Of a stretch of DNA of 11,506 nucleotides, positions 1 to 6,738 are shown in pieces (the stretch's first letter is position 1; the number at the start of each line of letters is the position of its first letter). The stretch is from Planctomycetota bacterium (GTDB taxonomy: Bacteria; Planctomycetota; Phycisphaerae; UBA1845). The stretch lies in the NCBI GenBank assembly GCA_022563055.1, contig JADFOB010000012.1:1-11506 (forward strand), written 5' to 3'. A program made the position numbers and the translations under genes. The notes under the pieces are model-generated. The model saw only the letters and a list, made by a program, of their open reading frames with translations. It made no database searches and was not told the origin of the DNA.

Positions 1-62
1 ACAGTGACGAGGACTACTTCTTCCTCAAGATTCGCGCCACCTTTCCCGGAAATCGCGGATGA
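1..62 (+). CDS. 3' end of an unidentified protein (partial)
   Basis: Frame 3 is open from the window edge to a TGA at 60-62 and reads SDEDYFFLKIRATFPGNRG. The charged start, the aromatic/aliphatic strand YFFLKIRATFP and the quick stop look like the last beta-strand of a real protein. The other plus frame through this stretch runs on antisense into gpsA and has poor composition. Only 19 residues are visible, so no family can be named. It would converge on gpsA across an 86-bp gap, in which I see only a 5-bp CCGAC/GTCGG stem and no clear terminator. It could be chance. Confidence 0.45.
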   Translation, partial: SDEDYFFLKIRATFPGNRG

Positions 63-148
63 ACCTTATTTTACGCAGTCCTCGACTCTACTGGTTCGCA
101 CCGACGATGTCGGCTGCCGGTCTTCAACTCAAGCGCGCGTGACGTGGG

Positions 149-1150
149 TCATTCCGAGTGGAGCGGGCGGGTCATCAGTTCTTCAATGGCGTCGGTGGGA
201 GAGCGCCCGTCGAACAGGACCGATGCGACGCCCGACATGATCGGAAGCTCGACCTGATGGCGGGCGGCGAGTTCCAGTACGCTCTTGGTGGTCGGGATAC
301 CCTCGATCACGGATTCGGTGGATGCCACCACCTGGTCGACGGTTTCGCCCCGCCCGAGGCGTTCGCCCGCGGAGCGATTGCGTCCCACCTTGGAGACACA
401 GGTCGTGAACAGGTCGCCGACTCCCGCCAAACCGCGGAACGTGCTCTGGACGGCGCCCATCGCCACGCCAAGCCGCGTGATCTCCACGAGTCCCCGAGTC
501 AGCAGCGAAGCTTTCGCGTTGTCGCCCGCGCCGATGCCGTCGCAGAGCCCCGCCGCCAGCGCGATGACGTTCTTGGCGGCGCCGGCGAGTTCCACGCCGA
601 GCAGGTCACGACTGGTGTAGGCGCGAAAGTGGTTGGCCGCAATTCCCTTCTGCACGAGGACAGCCACCTTCTCATCCTCGGCTGCCACGACGACGGAGGC
701 GGGCTTCTTCGCAGCCACTTCGGGTGCAATGCTCGGTCCCGACAGACACGCGACCGCCACTTGACCGAGGCAGTCACGAATGATGGCTGTCGGCAGAAGC
801 AGGGTGTCGATCTCGATGCCTTTGGCTACGCTGACGATGGGTACATTGCGCGGGGTGCTGTCGGCAAGCCGTTGCCACACCGACCGCATGTGCTGGCAGG
901 GGACGGCTGAGACAATGATAACCGGGTCCGCGAACGCCAGATCGTCGTCACTGACCAGATCGATCGTATCGGGTAGCGGGTGACCCGGAAGATACCGCCT
1001 GTTCTCGCGATCCGCGCGAAGAGCCTCGATGTCCTCGGCTCGGTGGCCCCACAACGTGACGCGCGTACCGCGCCCCGCGAGCAACAGCGCGCAAAGCGTG
1101 CCCATCGCCCCGTCGCCGATCACGGTCGCGCGTGGGATGGGAGTCTTCAT
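149..1150 (-). CDS. gpsA: NAD(P)-dependent glycerol-3-phosphate dehydrogenase
   Basis: This cytosolic enzyme reduces dihydroxyacetone phosphate to sn-glycerol 3-phosphate, the backbone precursor of phospholipids. At 333 residues it matches the usual family length. The N-terminal Rossmann fold carries the dinucleotide loop GDGAMG (residues 12-17), where many homologues have GAGSWG. YLPG (53-56), SVAKGIE (107-113) and SGPSIAPEVA (137-146) are family signatures. The C-terminal domain has the catalytic-type lysine K193 in LAGAAKNVIALAAG, then GDN (209-211) and GLAGVGDLFTTC (240-251). I start at the ATG at 1150 because the glycine loop then lies at the normal distance. The open frame extends nine codons further upstream to 1177, but those fall in a strong inverted repeat. 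A GAGAGG-like ribosome site lies about 12 nt upstream. No gene follows it closely on this strand, so it is probably monocistronic. Confidence 0.95.
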   Translation of the reverse strand: MKTPIPRATVIGDGAMGTLCALLLAGRGTRVTLWGHRAEDIEALRADRENRRYLPGHPLPDTIDLVSDDDLAFADPVIIVSAVPCQHMRSVWQRLADSTPRNVPIVSVAKGIEIDTLLLPTAIIRDCLGQVAVACLSGPSIAPEVAAKKPASVVVAAEDEKVAVLVQKGIAANHFRAYTSRDLLGVELAGAAKNVIALAAGLCDGIGAGDNAKASLLTRGLVEITRLGVAMGAVQSTFRGLAGVGDLFTTCVSKVGRNRSAGERLGRGETVDQVVASTESVIEGIPTTKSVLELAARHQVELPIMSGVASVLFDGRSPTDAIEELMTRPLHSE

Positions 1151-1166
1151 GCAGGAATCCAGCCTC

Positions 1167-1232
1167 TCCCGCACCAATCGCCCAGCAGAACCCTACGCCG
1201 CGCTAACCCCTTGCTGGGCGATTGGCGCGGGA
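1167..1232. repeat. 21-bp inverted repeat in the gpsA leader
   Basis: Positions 1167-1187 and 1212-1232 are reverse complements with a single mismatch (1173 against 1226), around a 24-nt loop. The core arm is CCAATCGCCCAGCA. On the gpsA transcript it would fold into a very stable hairpin whose 3' arm ends 16 nt before the start codon and touches the purine-rich ribosome-binding region. There is no U-run on either side, so it is not a classic intrinsic terminator. It may be a translational control hairpin or a palindromic repeat that landed here. Confidence 0.8.
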
Positions 1233-1308
1233 CGAGCGCGGGGCGCGCGTGACACTTCCGGCGGCCCGCCGGCGGGATATCGGAACGGGCGCCAACATGG
1301 ATGCGCCA

Positions 1309-1394
1309 CGCAATCAGAGCCCCGAGCGTCAGCGAGCGGGCTATCTGGTGCGACGGTGCGAGCGGTAATACCCCGCGGTTACGCTTGGGGCTCT
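1309..1394. repeat. Imperfect palindromic intergenic repeat, copy A
   Basis: Positions 1309-1335 are exactly repeated, in inverse orientation, at 7385-7411 (27 of 27 bases). Within this copy the outer part is also self-complementary: AGAGCCCCGAGCG near 1316 pairs imperfectly with CGCTTGGGGCTCT near 1394, giving a long hairpin. The whole 1151-1451 interval is non-coding: it holds this repeat, the 1167-1232 inverted repeat and a small CCGGCGG-C-CCGCCGG palindrome (1258-1272). I see no convincing gene in it. Confidence 0.75.
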
Positions 1395-1451
1395 GTACCG
1401 GTCGCTTGCGCTCGCGGCTCGGATAAGCGGTGTCGAATCGCACACCGTGGT

Positions 1452-1631
1452 TTAGAAGCCGAACCCGCCCGACACGTTGAACGCGCCTGTTACGAGACTG
1501 GTGATCAAAGTGGTTAGGATGGACGAGAGCAGCCCGCCCGTGATGTCGCAGCCGCCGGTTTGCAGCAGCATGCCGGCACCGAGCAGCAGCGCCGCCTTCC
1601 TTTGGAACGATCGGACCTTGTCAAATGTCAT
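1452..1631 (-). CDS. Small candidate lipoprotein (59 aa)
   Basis: The predicted peptide starts with a basic stretch (KVRSFQRK), a hydrophobic core (AALLLGAGMLLQ) and then TGGC, a lipobox-like end. The mature part would be about 32 residues rich in Leu, Thr, Ser and Gly (ITGGLLSSILTTLITSLVTG), which could be a second short hydrophobic or amphipathic segment. I choose the ATG at 1631 over the GTG at 1637 because AGAGG sits 8 nt before the ATG but only 2 nt before the GTG. It lies 30 nt downstream of the SH3-protein stop on the same strand, with no visible terminator between, so co-transcription is likely. I do not recognise the family. The lipobox has Thr-Gly-Gly before Cys, which is not perfect, so export without lipidation is possible. 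Confidence 0.6.
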   Translation of the reverse strand: MTFDKVRSFQRKAALLLGAGMLLQTGGCDITGGLLSSILTTLITSLVTGAFNVSGGFGF

Positions 1632-1661
1632 TCGCACAACCTCTTGGGAAAGTTACAGTCT

Positions 1662-2921
1662 CTAGTTTGCCTTCGACAATCCGGACGCCGGCCCGGTCCG
1701 CGGTGGTTCCAGGAGAATCAGTTCGCTTACGACGTAGACTGGTATCGAGTTGACGCTGCCGGTGATCAACCGCGCACTGGACGCGCGGATCCCGACATAG
1801 CGCCCGATGTAATCCTCGACCTTGAGCGATGAATCCTCAGGAATCTCCGCATACGCGATCGTCCTGGAGTCGGCGGGATCGACCAGTCGATACCGCCGCG
1901 GAGTCGCCCCACCCGTATACAGGGCGCTGACGCGCAGCTCGCCCTTGGCATCGAGCGCCGCCGGTGATGGTGGTTCACTCGTGTGCAGATTGGCGCGTTT
2001 GGTCATCAGTTCACGGCGCATGGACTCCGCCCGGTCATCAAGCTCGCGAAGCGTCCGCACGGCGGAACCGAGCGAGATGGCGTCGTCCACCTGCTCCAAT
2101 CGCCTCGTGGCGTAGAGGGCTGCAAAGGCGTCCTCCTGCTGCGCTGCGATCTCGCCATAGCGTTCGACGAGCGAATCAAGCTTCCTGTCCAGTACCGGCT
2201 TTTGCAGCTCCGTCCGCATCTCCTCGTCAATCGCTATCAGCGTCCGGCGCTGCGAAGTGGGCGGCATGCTTTCGAGCGTCGTGGAGGGTTTGTGCCACGC
2301 CGACTGCGCGGGCTCGGCGGTGGAATCGCGATCACCCGCAGCCTCCGCCTGTTCGGGGTTTTCGTCCGAGACTTCCGCAGGCTTGGGTGTTTGGCGATCG
2401 GCTTGCAGCAACTCCGCGGGGACAGGCACGACGTAGTCCCTGGTAATCCACAGCGTGACATCTGGGGGTGGAACGATGCGGAGGAAACCATCGGGGTTCA
2501 CGCCGAGAATGGCGACCTCGGCACCCTTGGACAACTTGGTTTGCACGGTGTACTTGCTACCGCTCAGTTGCGATCCGGCGCGGACGCGCACGTTGTTTCC
2601 ATTCACGACGCCCGTCTTGTTGTCGGCTGTATCGACGTACTCGCCCGAGATGAGGCTAAACGCACCCTCGGGCGGCACGATCTCATACCAGTTTCCGCGC
2701 TCACCCATAATGGTGACGCGATCGCCCGCCGCGAGCTTGCAGATCGTGTAGTGGTTCAGGCTAGGCCCGCTTCGCACGTACACGTCATTCGCATTGACCT
2801 CGCCGGTTGCGATCGCCGGTCGATCCGCCGCGTTCACGGCAGATCCACACAAACAGCTCAAGAGCAAGCCGCAGACAGTCATCCGACACCCTGAAGACTT
2901 TACGAAGTTTCGCTCAGACAT
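1662..2921 (-). CDS. Secreted protein with two bacterial SH3 domains
   Basis: The product is 419 residues. A signal peptide covers about 1-31 (LLLSCLCGSAVNA, cleavage before ADRPA). The first bacterial SH3-like domain is at about 38-97 (VYVRSGPSLNHYTICKLAAGDRV ... GNWYEI ... GEYVD). The second is at about 104-165 (VRVRAGS ... LSKGAEVAILG ... WITRDYV). A Glu/Pro-rich linker (175-225) leads to a predicted helical or coiled segment (235-312). A compact beta-rich C-terminal domain (327-406) contains YRLVDP, IAYAEIP and YIGRYVGIR, a layout I associate with planctomycete secreted SH3 proteins. Such SH3 repeats often bind cell-wall or envelope glycans or peptides. No catalytic domain is visible. The ATG at 2921 is preferred over the upstream in-frame start at 2969 because it puts the signal peptide at the N terminus and has AGGGGATGG upstream. 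It heads a probable unit with the small lipoprotein. Confidence 0.85.
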   Translation of the reverse strand: MSERNFVKSSGCRMTVCGLLLSCLCGSAVNAADRPAIATGEVNANDVYVRSGPSLNHYTICKLAAGDRVTIMGERGNWYEIVPPEGAFSLISGEYVDTADNKTGVVNGNNVRVRAGSQLSGSKYTVQTKLSKGAEVAILGVNPDGFLRIVPPPDVTLWITRDYVVPVPAELLQADRQTPKPAEVSDENPEQAEAAGDRDSTAEPAQSAWHKPSTTLESMPPTSQRRTLIAIDEEMRTELQKPVLDRKLDSLVERYGEIAAQQEDAFAALYATRRLEQVDDAISLGSAVRTLRELDDRAESMRRELMTKRANLHTSEPPSPAALDAKGELRVSALYTGGATPRRYRLVDPADSRTIAYAEIPEDSSLKVEDYIGRYVGIRASSARLITGSVNSIPVYVVSELILLEPPRTGPASGLSKAN

Positions 2922-2979
2922 GATTCGCCATCCCCTGGCCAAGGTTTGTGAACGGTCCTCCCTGTCCAATCAAGGCGGA

Positions 2980-3007
2980 AGCGTACCGCGCCGAAAACGA
3001 CTGTCAA
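2980..3007 (-). promoter_or_regulatory. Candidate promoter for the SH3-protein gene
   Basis: On the minus strand, TTGACA (3007-3002) is followed after 16 nt by TACGCT (2985-2980). The predicted start near 2973 leaves a leader of about 50 nt before the ATG at 2921. The same two hexamers with the same spacing lie before nrdR. The -35 is a perfect sigma-70 match and the -10 is weak. Confidence 0.5.
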
Positions 3008-3054
3008 CGAAAGAAACGGCAAACCCGCCGGGGCTGGCGCCTGCCGAACTGTTC

Positions 3055-3063
3055 TGCTATACT
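3055..3063 (+). promoter_or_regulatory. Extended -10 element for the pabB operon
   Basis: TGCTATACT is an extended -10 (TGN plus TATACT). No good -35 lies 16-18 nt upstream. Transcription would start near 3070, only about 4 nt before the pabB ATG, so the mRNA would be nearly leaderless. That fits the absence of a clear Shine-Dalgarno sequence before this ATG. Confidence 0.45.
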
Positions 3064-3073
3064 CCGGGCCACC

Positions 3074-4519
3074 ATGAACCGCGTCTTGCACCGGACCTTC
3101 CGGCCATCCGCTACGGTCGTCATCGAACCTGCCCAGGTCAACCCGCCGATCGACAACGTCGTTGTGAGTTTCGCCGGCGCCACAGCCCCGGCTATTCTCG
3201 AAAGCTCGCTTCACAGCACGGGTTACGATCGGTTTTCGATTTTCGCGTGCGATCCTGTGGATCAGTTCACACATGATGCTCGAAGCCCCACGAGCGTTCT
3301 AAAAGCCCTCGGCCGACATGTGGCTGACTACCCGCAGGTCGCCGGACCCGTTGCCGCAACGCCCTTTGTCGGCGGGTGGATTGGCTATATCACGTATGAG
3401 GCGGGCGCAGAAATGGAGAGGGTGGTGGAAGTGACCCGCCACGAGCCATCCCTCCTTTCGGCGAAGTTCTGCCTGTACGACGCCGCAGCCCTTTACGATC
3501 ACAACATGGATCAATGGTATCTCATAGCGGTCCACTGGCCCGCACCGCTTCGCGAGCGGCGCCCGTCGGTTGCAGCGCGGCTGGCGGCGTTGCACGACCG
3601 GCTAGCCCAAGCCTCAGTGTCACCTGAGGCCGCTCCGCCGGCTCCGCCGCGCCCATCCACGCTTGTTGCGAGCATTTCACGAGACGCCTACCTCGCACGG
3701 GTCGAACGGATTCAGCGTTGGATCGAAGCGGGCGACGTCTATCAAGTCAATCTCACACAGCGTTTTACCGCAGACGCCGACACGGATCCGCTGTCTCTGT
3801 ACCGCCGGTTGCGCCGGATGAATCCATCGTCGCACGCAGCCCTGTTGCCGTGGGACGGTGCTGCGATTGTGTCGGCCTCTCCGGAGCTGTTCCTTGATCT
3901 TCGCGACGGGCGCGTTGTGACCCGTCCGATCAAAGGAACCCGGCCGAGGACCGGCGATGCGCCGCTCGACGCGATCCATCGGCGGCAGCTTGGCCAGAGT
4001 GATAAGGAGCGCGCGGAACTTGCGATGATCGTCGATCTGATGCGAAACGATCTGGGTCGCGTCTGTGCGTTCGGGAGCATCCGCGTGACGGACCCTGGCC
4101 GGATCGAGCAGCATCCGACCGTTTTCCATCGCGTCGCAACCATCGAGGGTATGCTGAGCCCCGGTCGGAATTGGCTTGACCTGTTGCGGGCTTCTTTCCC
4201 CGGAGGCTCCGTGACCGGAGCGCCTAAGATACGCGCGATGCAGATCATCGACGAGATCGAGGAAACGCCGCGCGGCGTCTACTGCGGCTCGATCGGATGG
4301 ATCGGTCTGGACGGCTCGATGTCCATGAACATCGCGATTCGCACGATGCTCCAGACTCGCAGCAAGGTCCACATCTACGCCGGCGGCGCCATCGTCGCGG
4401 ACAGTGAGCCCGAGCAGGAATACGAGGAGATGCTCGCCAAGGCGACCGGGATGTTCCGTGCGCTCAACTGCGAAAGCCCCGCCTGCTGCCATGTCCAAGA
4501 GGCGGCGACCGTATCGTGA
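3074..4519 (+). CDS. pabB: Aminodeoxychorismate synthase component I
   Basis: The enzyme aminates chorismate to 4-amino-4-deoxychorismate, the first step to p-aminobenzoate and folate. It has 481 residues: an N-terminal anthranilate-synthase-I-like domain (about 20-150, with GGWIGYITYEAG at 100-111) and a chorismate-binding domain (about 200-465). Signatures are AYLARVERIQRWIEAGDVYQ (205-224), SASPELF (267-273), MIVDLMRNDLGRV (318-330), HPTVFHRVATIEG (347-359), FPGGSVTGAPKIRAM (375-389) and the terminal EQEYEEMLAKA. PIKGT at 285-289, with lysine K287, favours PabB over TrpE, which has alanine there. The glutamine amidotransferase partner (PabA/TrpG) is not in the window. The ATG at 3074 is chosen because the 42 codons upstream have no family similarity and overlap promoter sequence. 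The stop overlaps the pabC GTG by 4 nt. After about residue 466 the tail has an unusual CysCys pair. Confidence 0.92.
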   Translation: MNRVLHRTFRPSATVVIEPAQVNPPIDNVVVSFAGATAPAILESSLHSTGYDRFSIFACDPVDQFTHDARSPTSVLKALGRHVADYPQVAGPVAATPFVGGWIGYITYEAGAEMERVVEVTRHEPSLLSAKFCLYDAAALYDHNMDQWYLIAVHWPAPLRERRPSVAARLAALHDRLAQASVSPEAAPPAPPRPSTLVASISRDAYLARVERIQRWIEAGDVYQVNLTQRFTADADTDPLSLYRRLRRMNPSSHAALLPWDGAAIVSASPELFLDLRDGRVVTRPIKGTRPRTGDAPLDAIHRRQLGQSDKERAELAMIVDLMRNDLGRVCAFGSIRVTDPGRIEQHPTVFHRVATIEGMLSPGRNWLDLLRASFPGGSVTGAPKIRAMQIIDEIEETPRGVYCGSIGWIGLDGSMSMNIAIRTMLQTRSKVHIYAGGAIVADSEPEQEYEEMLAKATGMFRALNCESPACCHVQEAATVS

Positions 4520-5382
4520 CGCCCCAAGTCCTCTACAACGGTGCATTCCTGTCCGAGCGCGAAGCGTCGATCGGTGTGGACGACGGTGGCTGGCTTCACG
4601 GCGCGGGGTTGTTCGAGACCATGCGCGCGGAGAATGGTCGCATCTTCCGACTCGAGTCTCACATGCAGCGGTTGATGAAATCCGCCGCCAAGCTCCTCAG
4701 ACCGATCGAGCGCGACAGCCTGCCATGCGAGGATGATTTTAACACCCTGCTCGAACGTCTTAACCTCAAAACCGCGCGAGTGCGGATGACCGTCTCCGCC
4801 GGCTGCATGCGCGCCAATCAGGCGGATAGCGAAGCCGAGCTCAACATTTGCGTCACGGCGGTGGCGTTGACAACCTATCCCGCAAAGCTCTACGAAGACG
4901 GCGTCAGCGTGATCGTGAGCGCCTACCGCCGATCTCCCACCGATCCGATCGCCGGGCACAAGACGACCTCCCACCTGCCGCAACTGCTCGCCCTTCGTGA
5001 GGCCCAGAGCGCCCGATGTGTCGAGGCCCTCTGGTTTACGACGAACCACCAGCTAGCGGAAGGATCGATCAGTAACGTCTTTGTCGTGAAGCATGGTGCC
5101 GTGAAGACGCCGCCGCTCGACACGCCGGTGCTCCCCGGCATCGCGCGCGGAGTGGTGCTCGAGATCGCTGCGGAGATGGAAATCGAGGCCGGTGAAGCCC
5201 GCCTCACGATTGATGATCTGCTCGACGCCGACGAAGTGTTCCTCACCAACACGATCATGCAGGTCATGCCCGTGGTGGGTGTGGAAAAACACATGATCTC
5301 CGAAGGTCGTGTCGGTCCGGTCAGCAGGAAACTGCGCGAGGAATTCCGAGTTCTAGTGAAGAAGGAGTGTAGCCATCCATGA
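4516..5382 (+). CDS. pabC: Aminodeoxychorismate lyase (class IV PLP enzyme)
   Basis: PabC splits aminodeoxychorismate into p-aminobenzoate and pyruvate using PLP. The 288-residue protein has the fold-type IV pattern: VLYNGAFLSEREASIGVDDGGWLHGAGLFETMR (5-37), then R45 and H49 in RLESHMQRL. The Schiff-base lysine is K149 in IAGHKTTSHLPQLLA, and LAEGSISNVFVVKHG (180-194) has the family's E-G-S-S/T-N-F motif. VLPGIARGVVLEIA (205-218) and DEVFLTNTIMQVMPV (239-253) complete the cofactor site. A branched-chain or D-amino-acid transaminase has similar motifs, so the PabC call leans on the coupling to pabB. The GTG start is read from the GTGA shared with the pabB stop. The gene ends in an ATGA overlap with the next gene, implying translational coupling along all three genes. 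Confidence 0.85.
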   Translation: MTPQVLYNGAFLSEREASIGVDDGGWLHGAGLFETMRAENGRIFRLESHMQRLMKSAAKLLRPIERDSLPCEDDFNTLLERLNLKTARVRMTVSAGCMRANQADSEAELNICVTAVALTTYPAKLYEDGVSVIVSAYRRSPTDPIAGHKTTSHLPQLLALREAQSARCVEALWFTTNHQLAEGSISNVFVVKHGAVKTPPLDTPVLPGIARGVVLEIAAEMEIEAGEARLTIDDLLDADEVFLTNTIMQVMPVVGVEKHMISEGRVGPVSRKLREEFRVLVKKECSHP

Positions 5383-6527
5383 CGAAGCGTTCCACGAGCA
5401 AGTCGCCGGCCGCAGGTGTTTCGACCGTGGCGGACTTCGATCGGGCTATGGAACGTCTCTCGCCGACACGGCTTGCACAGGATTGGGACAACGTGGGTCT
5501 GCTCGTCGGGGATCCACGCGCGCGAATCCGTCGCGTGCTGCTGTGCATCGATCTCACACCGGCGGTCATCCCCGAGGCGATCAAAGAGAAGATCGACCTG
5601 ATCCTCGCGTACCATCCTCCGATCTTCAAGCCGATCAATCGGCTGCGCGCGGATAGTCCGGACACGGACGCAGCCGTCTTCGAGTGCATCCGCCGGGGTA
5701 TCGCCATCTACGCGACGCACACCGCTCTGGACGCCGCCGACGGGGGAACGAACGACGTGATCGCCCGGGCTTGTGGGATCAAGGCGACTGAACCGCTCGA
5801 ATACGTGGACGACCCTTCCGAAAGCGAGTGCAAACTCGTCGTGTTCGTACCCGCCGCGGATCTAACGAAGGTCACGGATGCCATGTTTGCCGCGGGCGCG
5901 GGCCACATCGGCGATTACGCGCATTGCAGCTTTCGCTCCGCCGGCCAGGGTACATTCCTGGGCGGCGAGACAACCGACCCGACGATCGGTGAGCGCGGTC
6001 GGCTCGAGACCATAGACGAACTGCGGCTCGAGACGATTGTCAAAACGCAGGACTTACCGGCCGTGCTCCGCGCGATGCTTCGGGCCAACTCCTACGACGA
6101 GCCCGCATTCGACATCTACCCGCTCAAACCGCGACCGGTGCGCGGGATCGGTCGCGTCGGAGCGCTGCCGAAATCGGTAACGCTGCGGAGTCTTGCGCGT
6201 AAGCTGAAGCGCGCGACCAAAGCCGACACCGTCCAGACCGTCGGACCCCAGGACCAGCCGCTCGAACGAGCGATCATCGTCGTCGGCGCTGCCGGCAGTC
6301 TCCCCTTCCGGCTCGATCTCTGTCAGCAAGACGTGATCGTGACGGGCGAGATCCGCCATCACGATGCGTTGACCATGTTGCGGGTCGGCTGCACCGCGAT
6401 CGCCCTTGGCCACTGGGCGAGCGAACGCCCCGTCCTCGAGCCCCTGGCCCGGCGGCTGCAATCCATACTCCCCGGCGTCAACATGCGCACAAGCGAGGCG
6501 GATGAAGATCCGTTTCGTGGGATATAA
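5379..6527 (+). CDS. Nif3-like (DUF34) dinuclear metal-binding protein
   Basis: At 382 residues this is the long YqfO-type form: a split Nif3 domain with an inserted PII/CutA-like domain at about 152-250 (KLVVFVPAADLTKVTDAMFAAGAGHIGDY). Nif3 motifs are AQDWDNVGLLVGD (33-45), YHPPIF (78-83), THTALDAADGGTND (113-126) and, near the C terminus, TGEIRHHDAL (322-331) and GHWASERP (344-351). Together these supply the conserved His/Asp/Glu metal ligands. Bacterial proteins commonly have HHP where this has YHP; from memory the YHPPIF form resembles eukaryotic NIF3L1. Databases often label the family GTP cyclohydrolase 1 type 2, from limited evidence, and its cellular role is debated. Here the ATG lies inside the pabC stop (ATGA), so it is the third gene of a p-aminobenzoate operon. 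Confidence 0.88.
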   Translation: MTKRSTSKSPAAGVSTVADFDRAMERLSPTRLAQDWDNVGLLVGDPRARIRRVLLCIDLTPAVIPEAIKEKIDLILAYHPPIFKPINRLRADSPDTDAAVFECIRRGIAIYATHTALDAADGGTNDVIARACGIKATEPLEYVDDPSESECKLVVFVPAADLTKVTDAMFAAGAGHIGDYAHCSFRSAGQGTFLGGETTDPTIGERGRLETIDELRLETIVKTQDLPAVLRAMLRANSYDEPAFDIYPLKPRPVRGIGRVGALPKSVTLRSLARKLKRATKADTVQTVGPQDQPLERAIIVVGAAGSLPFRLDLCQQDVIVTGEIRHHDALTMLRVGCTAIALGHWASERPVLEPLARRLQSILPGVNMRTSEADEDPFRGI

Positions 6528-6540
6528 TCAGCGCCCCAAG

Positions 6541-6610
6541 TAGGTCGGGCTCCGCCCGACATCGGCAGGCTGGAGCATGTTCCGTCGGGCAAAGCCCGAC
6601 CTCCGGGCTC
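6541..6610. repeat. Paired GTCGGGC palindromes upstream of the PEP-CTERM gene
   Basis: Two REP-like palindromes sit here: GTCGGGC-TCC-GCCCGAC (6544-6560) and GTCGGGC-AAA-GCCCGAC (6584-6600). The outer AGGTCGGGC and GCCCGACCT also face each other, so the pair could fold into one larger structure. Positions 6579-6610 recur as a direct repeat at 7344-7375 with one mismatch in 32. The unit starts 14 nt after the nif3 stop and may act as a transcript-end stabiliser for that operon. Confidence 0.85.
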
Positions 6611-6641
6611 AATTTCCCCAGCGAGAATTCGACTTGTCGAA

Positions 6642-6669
6642 TTGCTCTCGCGCGATATCGCGATATACT
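6642..6669 (+). promoter_or_regulatory. Candidate promoter for the PEP-CTERM gene
   Basis: TTGCTC (6642-6647) and TATACT (6664-6669) are 16 nt apart. The spacer contains a perfect 12-bp palindrome, CGCGATATCGCG (6651-6662), which could be an operator but may be incidental. The leader would be about 63 nt. Confidence 0.4.
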
Positions 6670-6738
6670 GTACTGGGGTTCAATTCGGCACTGTGGTGAG
6701 GCATCTGAACAGAAGGTCATTACCGAAAGGATCGTTCG

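Noticed and set aside
158..910. 250-codon plus-strand frame opposite gpsA
   Set aside because: It is an antisense shadow of a clearly conserved gene in GC-rich DNA; its composition is His/Arg/Asp-rich with no motif.
1147..1443. 98-codon minus-strand open frame upstream of gpsA
   Set aside because: It reads through the inverted repeat and the dispersed palindromic repeat, is rich in Arg, Pro and Ser, has no family pattern, and would overlap the gpsA start.
1983..2894. 303-codon plus-strand frame opposite the SH3 gene
   Set aside because: It is antisense to a gene with a signal peptide and two recognisable SH3 domains; the frame itself shows no domain.
3074..4519. Reading this gene as anthranilate synthase trpE
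   Set aside because: The PIKGT lysine (K287) and the coupled pabC gene favour aminodeoxychorismate synthase, and no trp genes are nearby.
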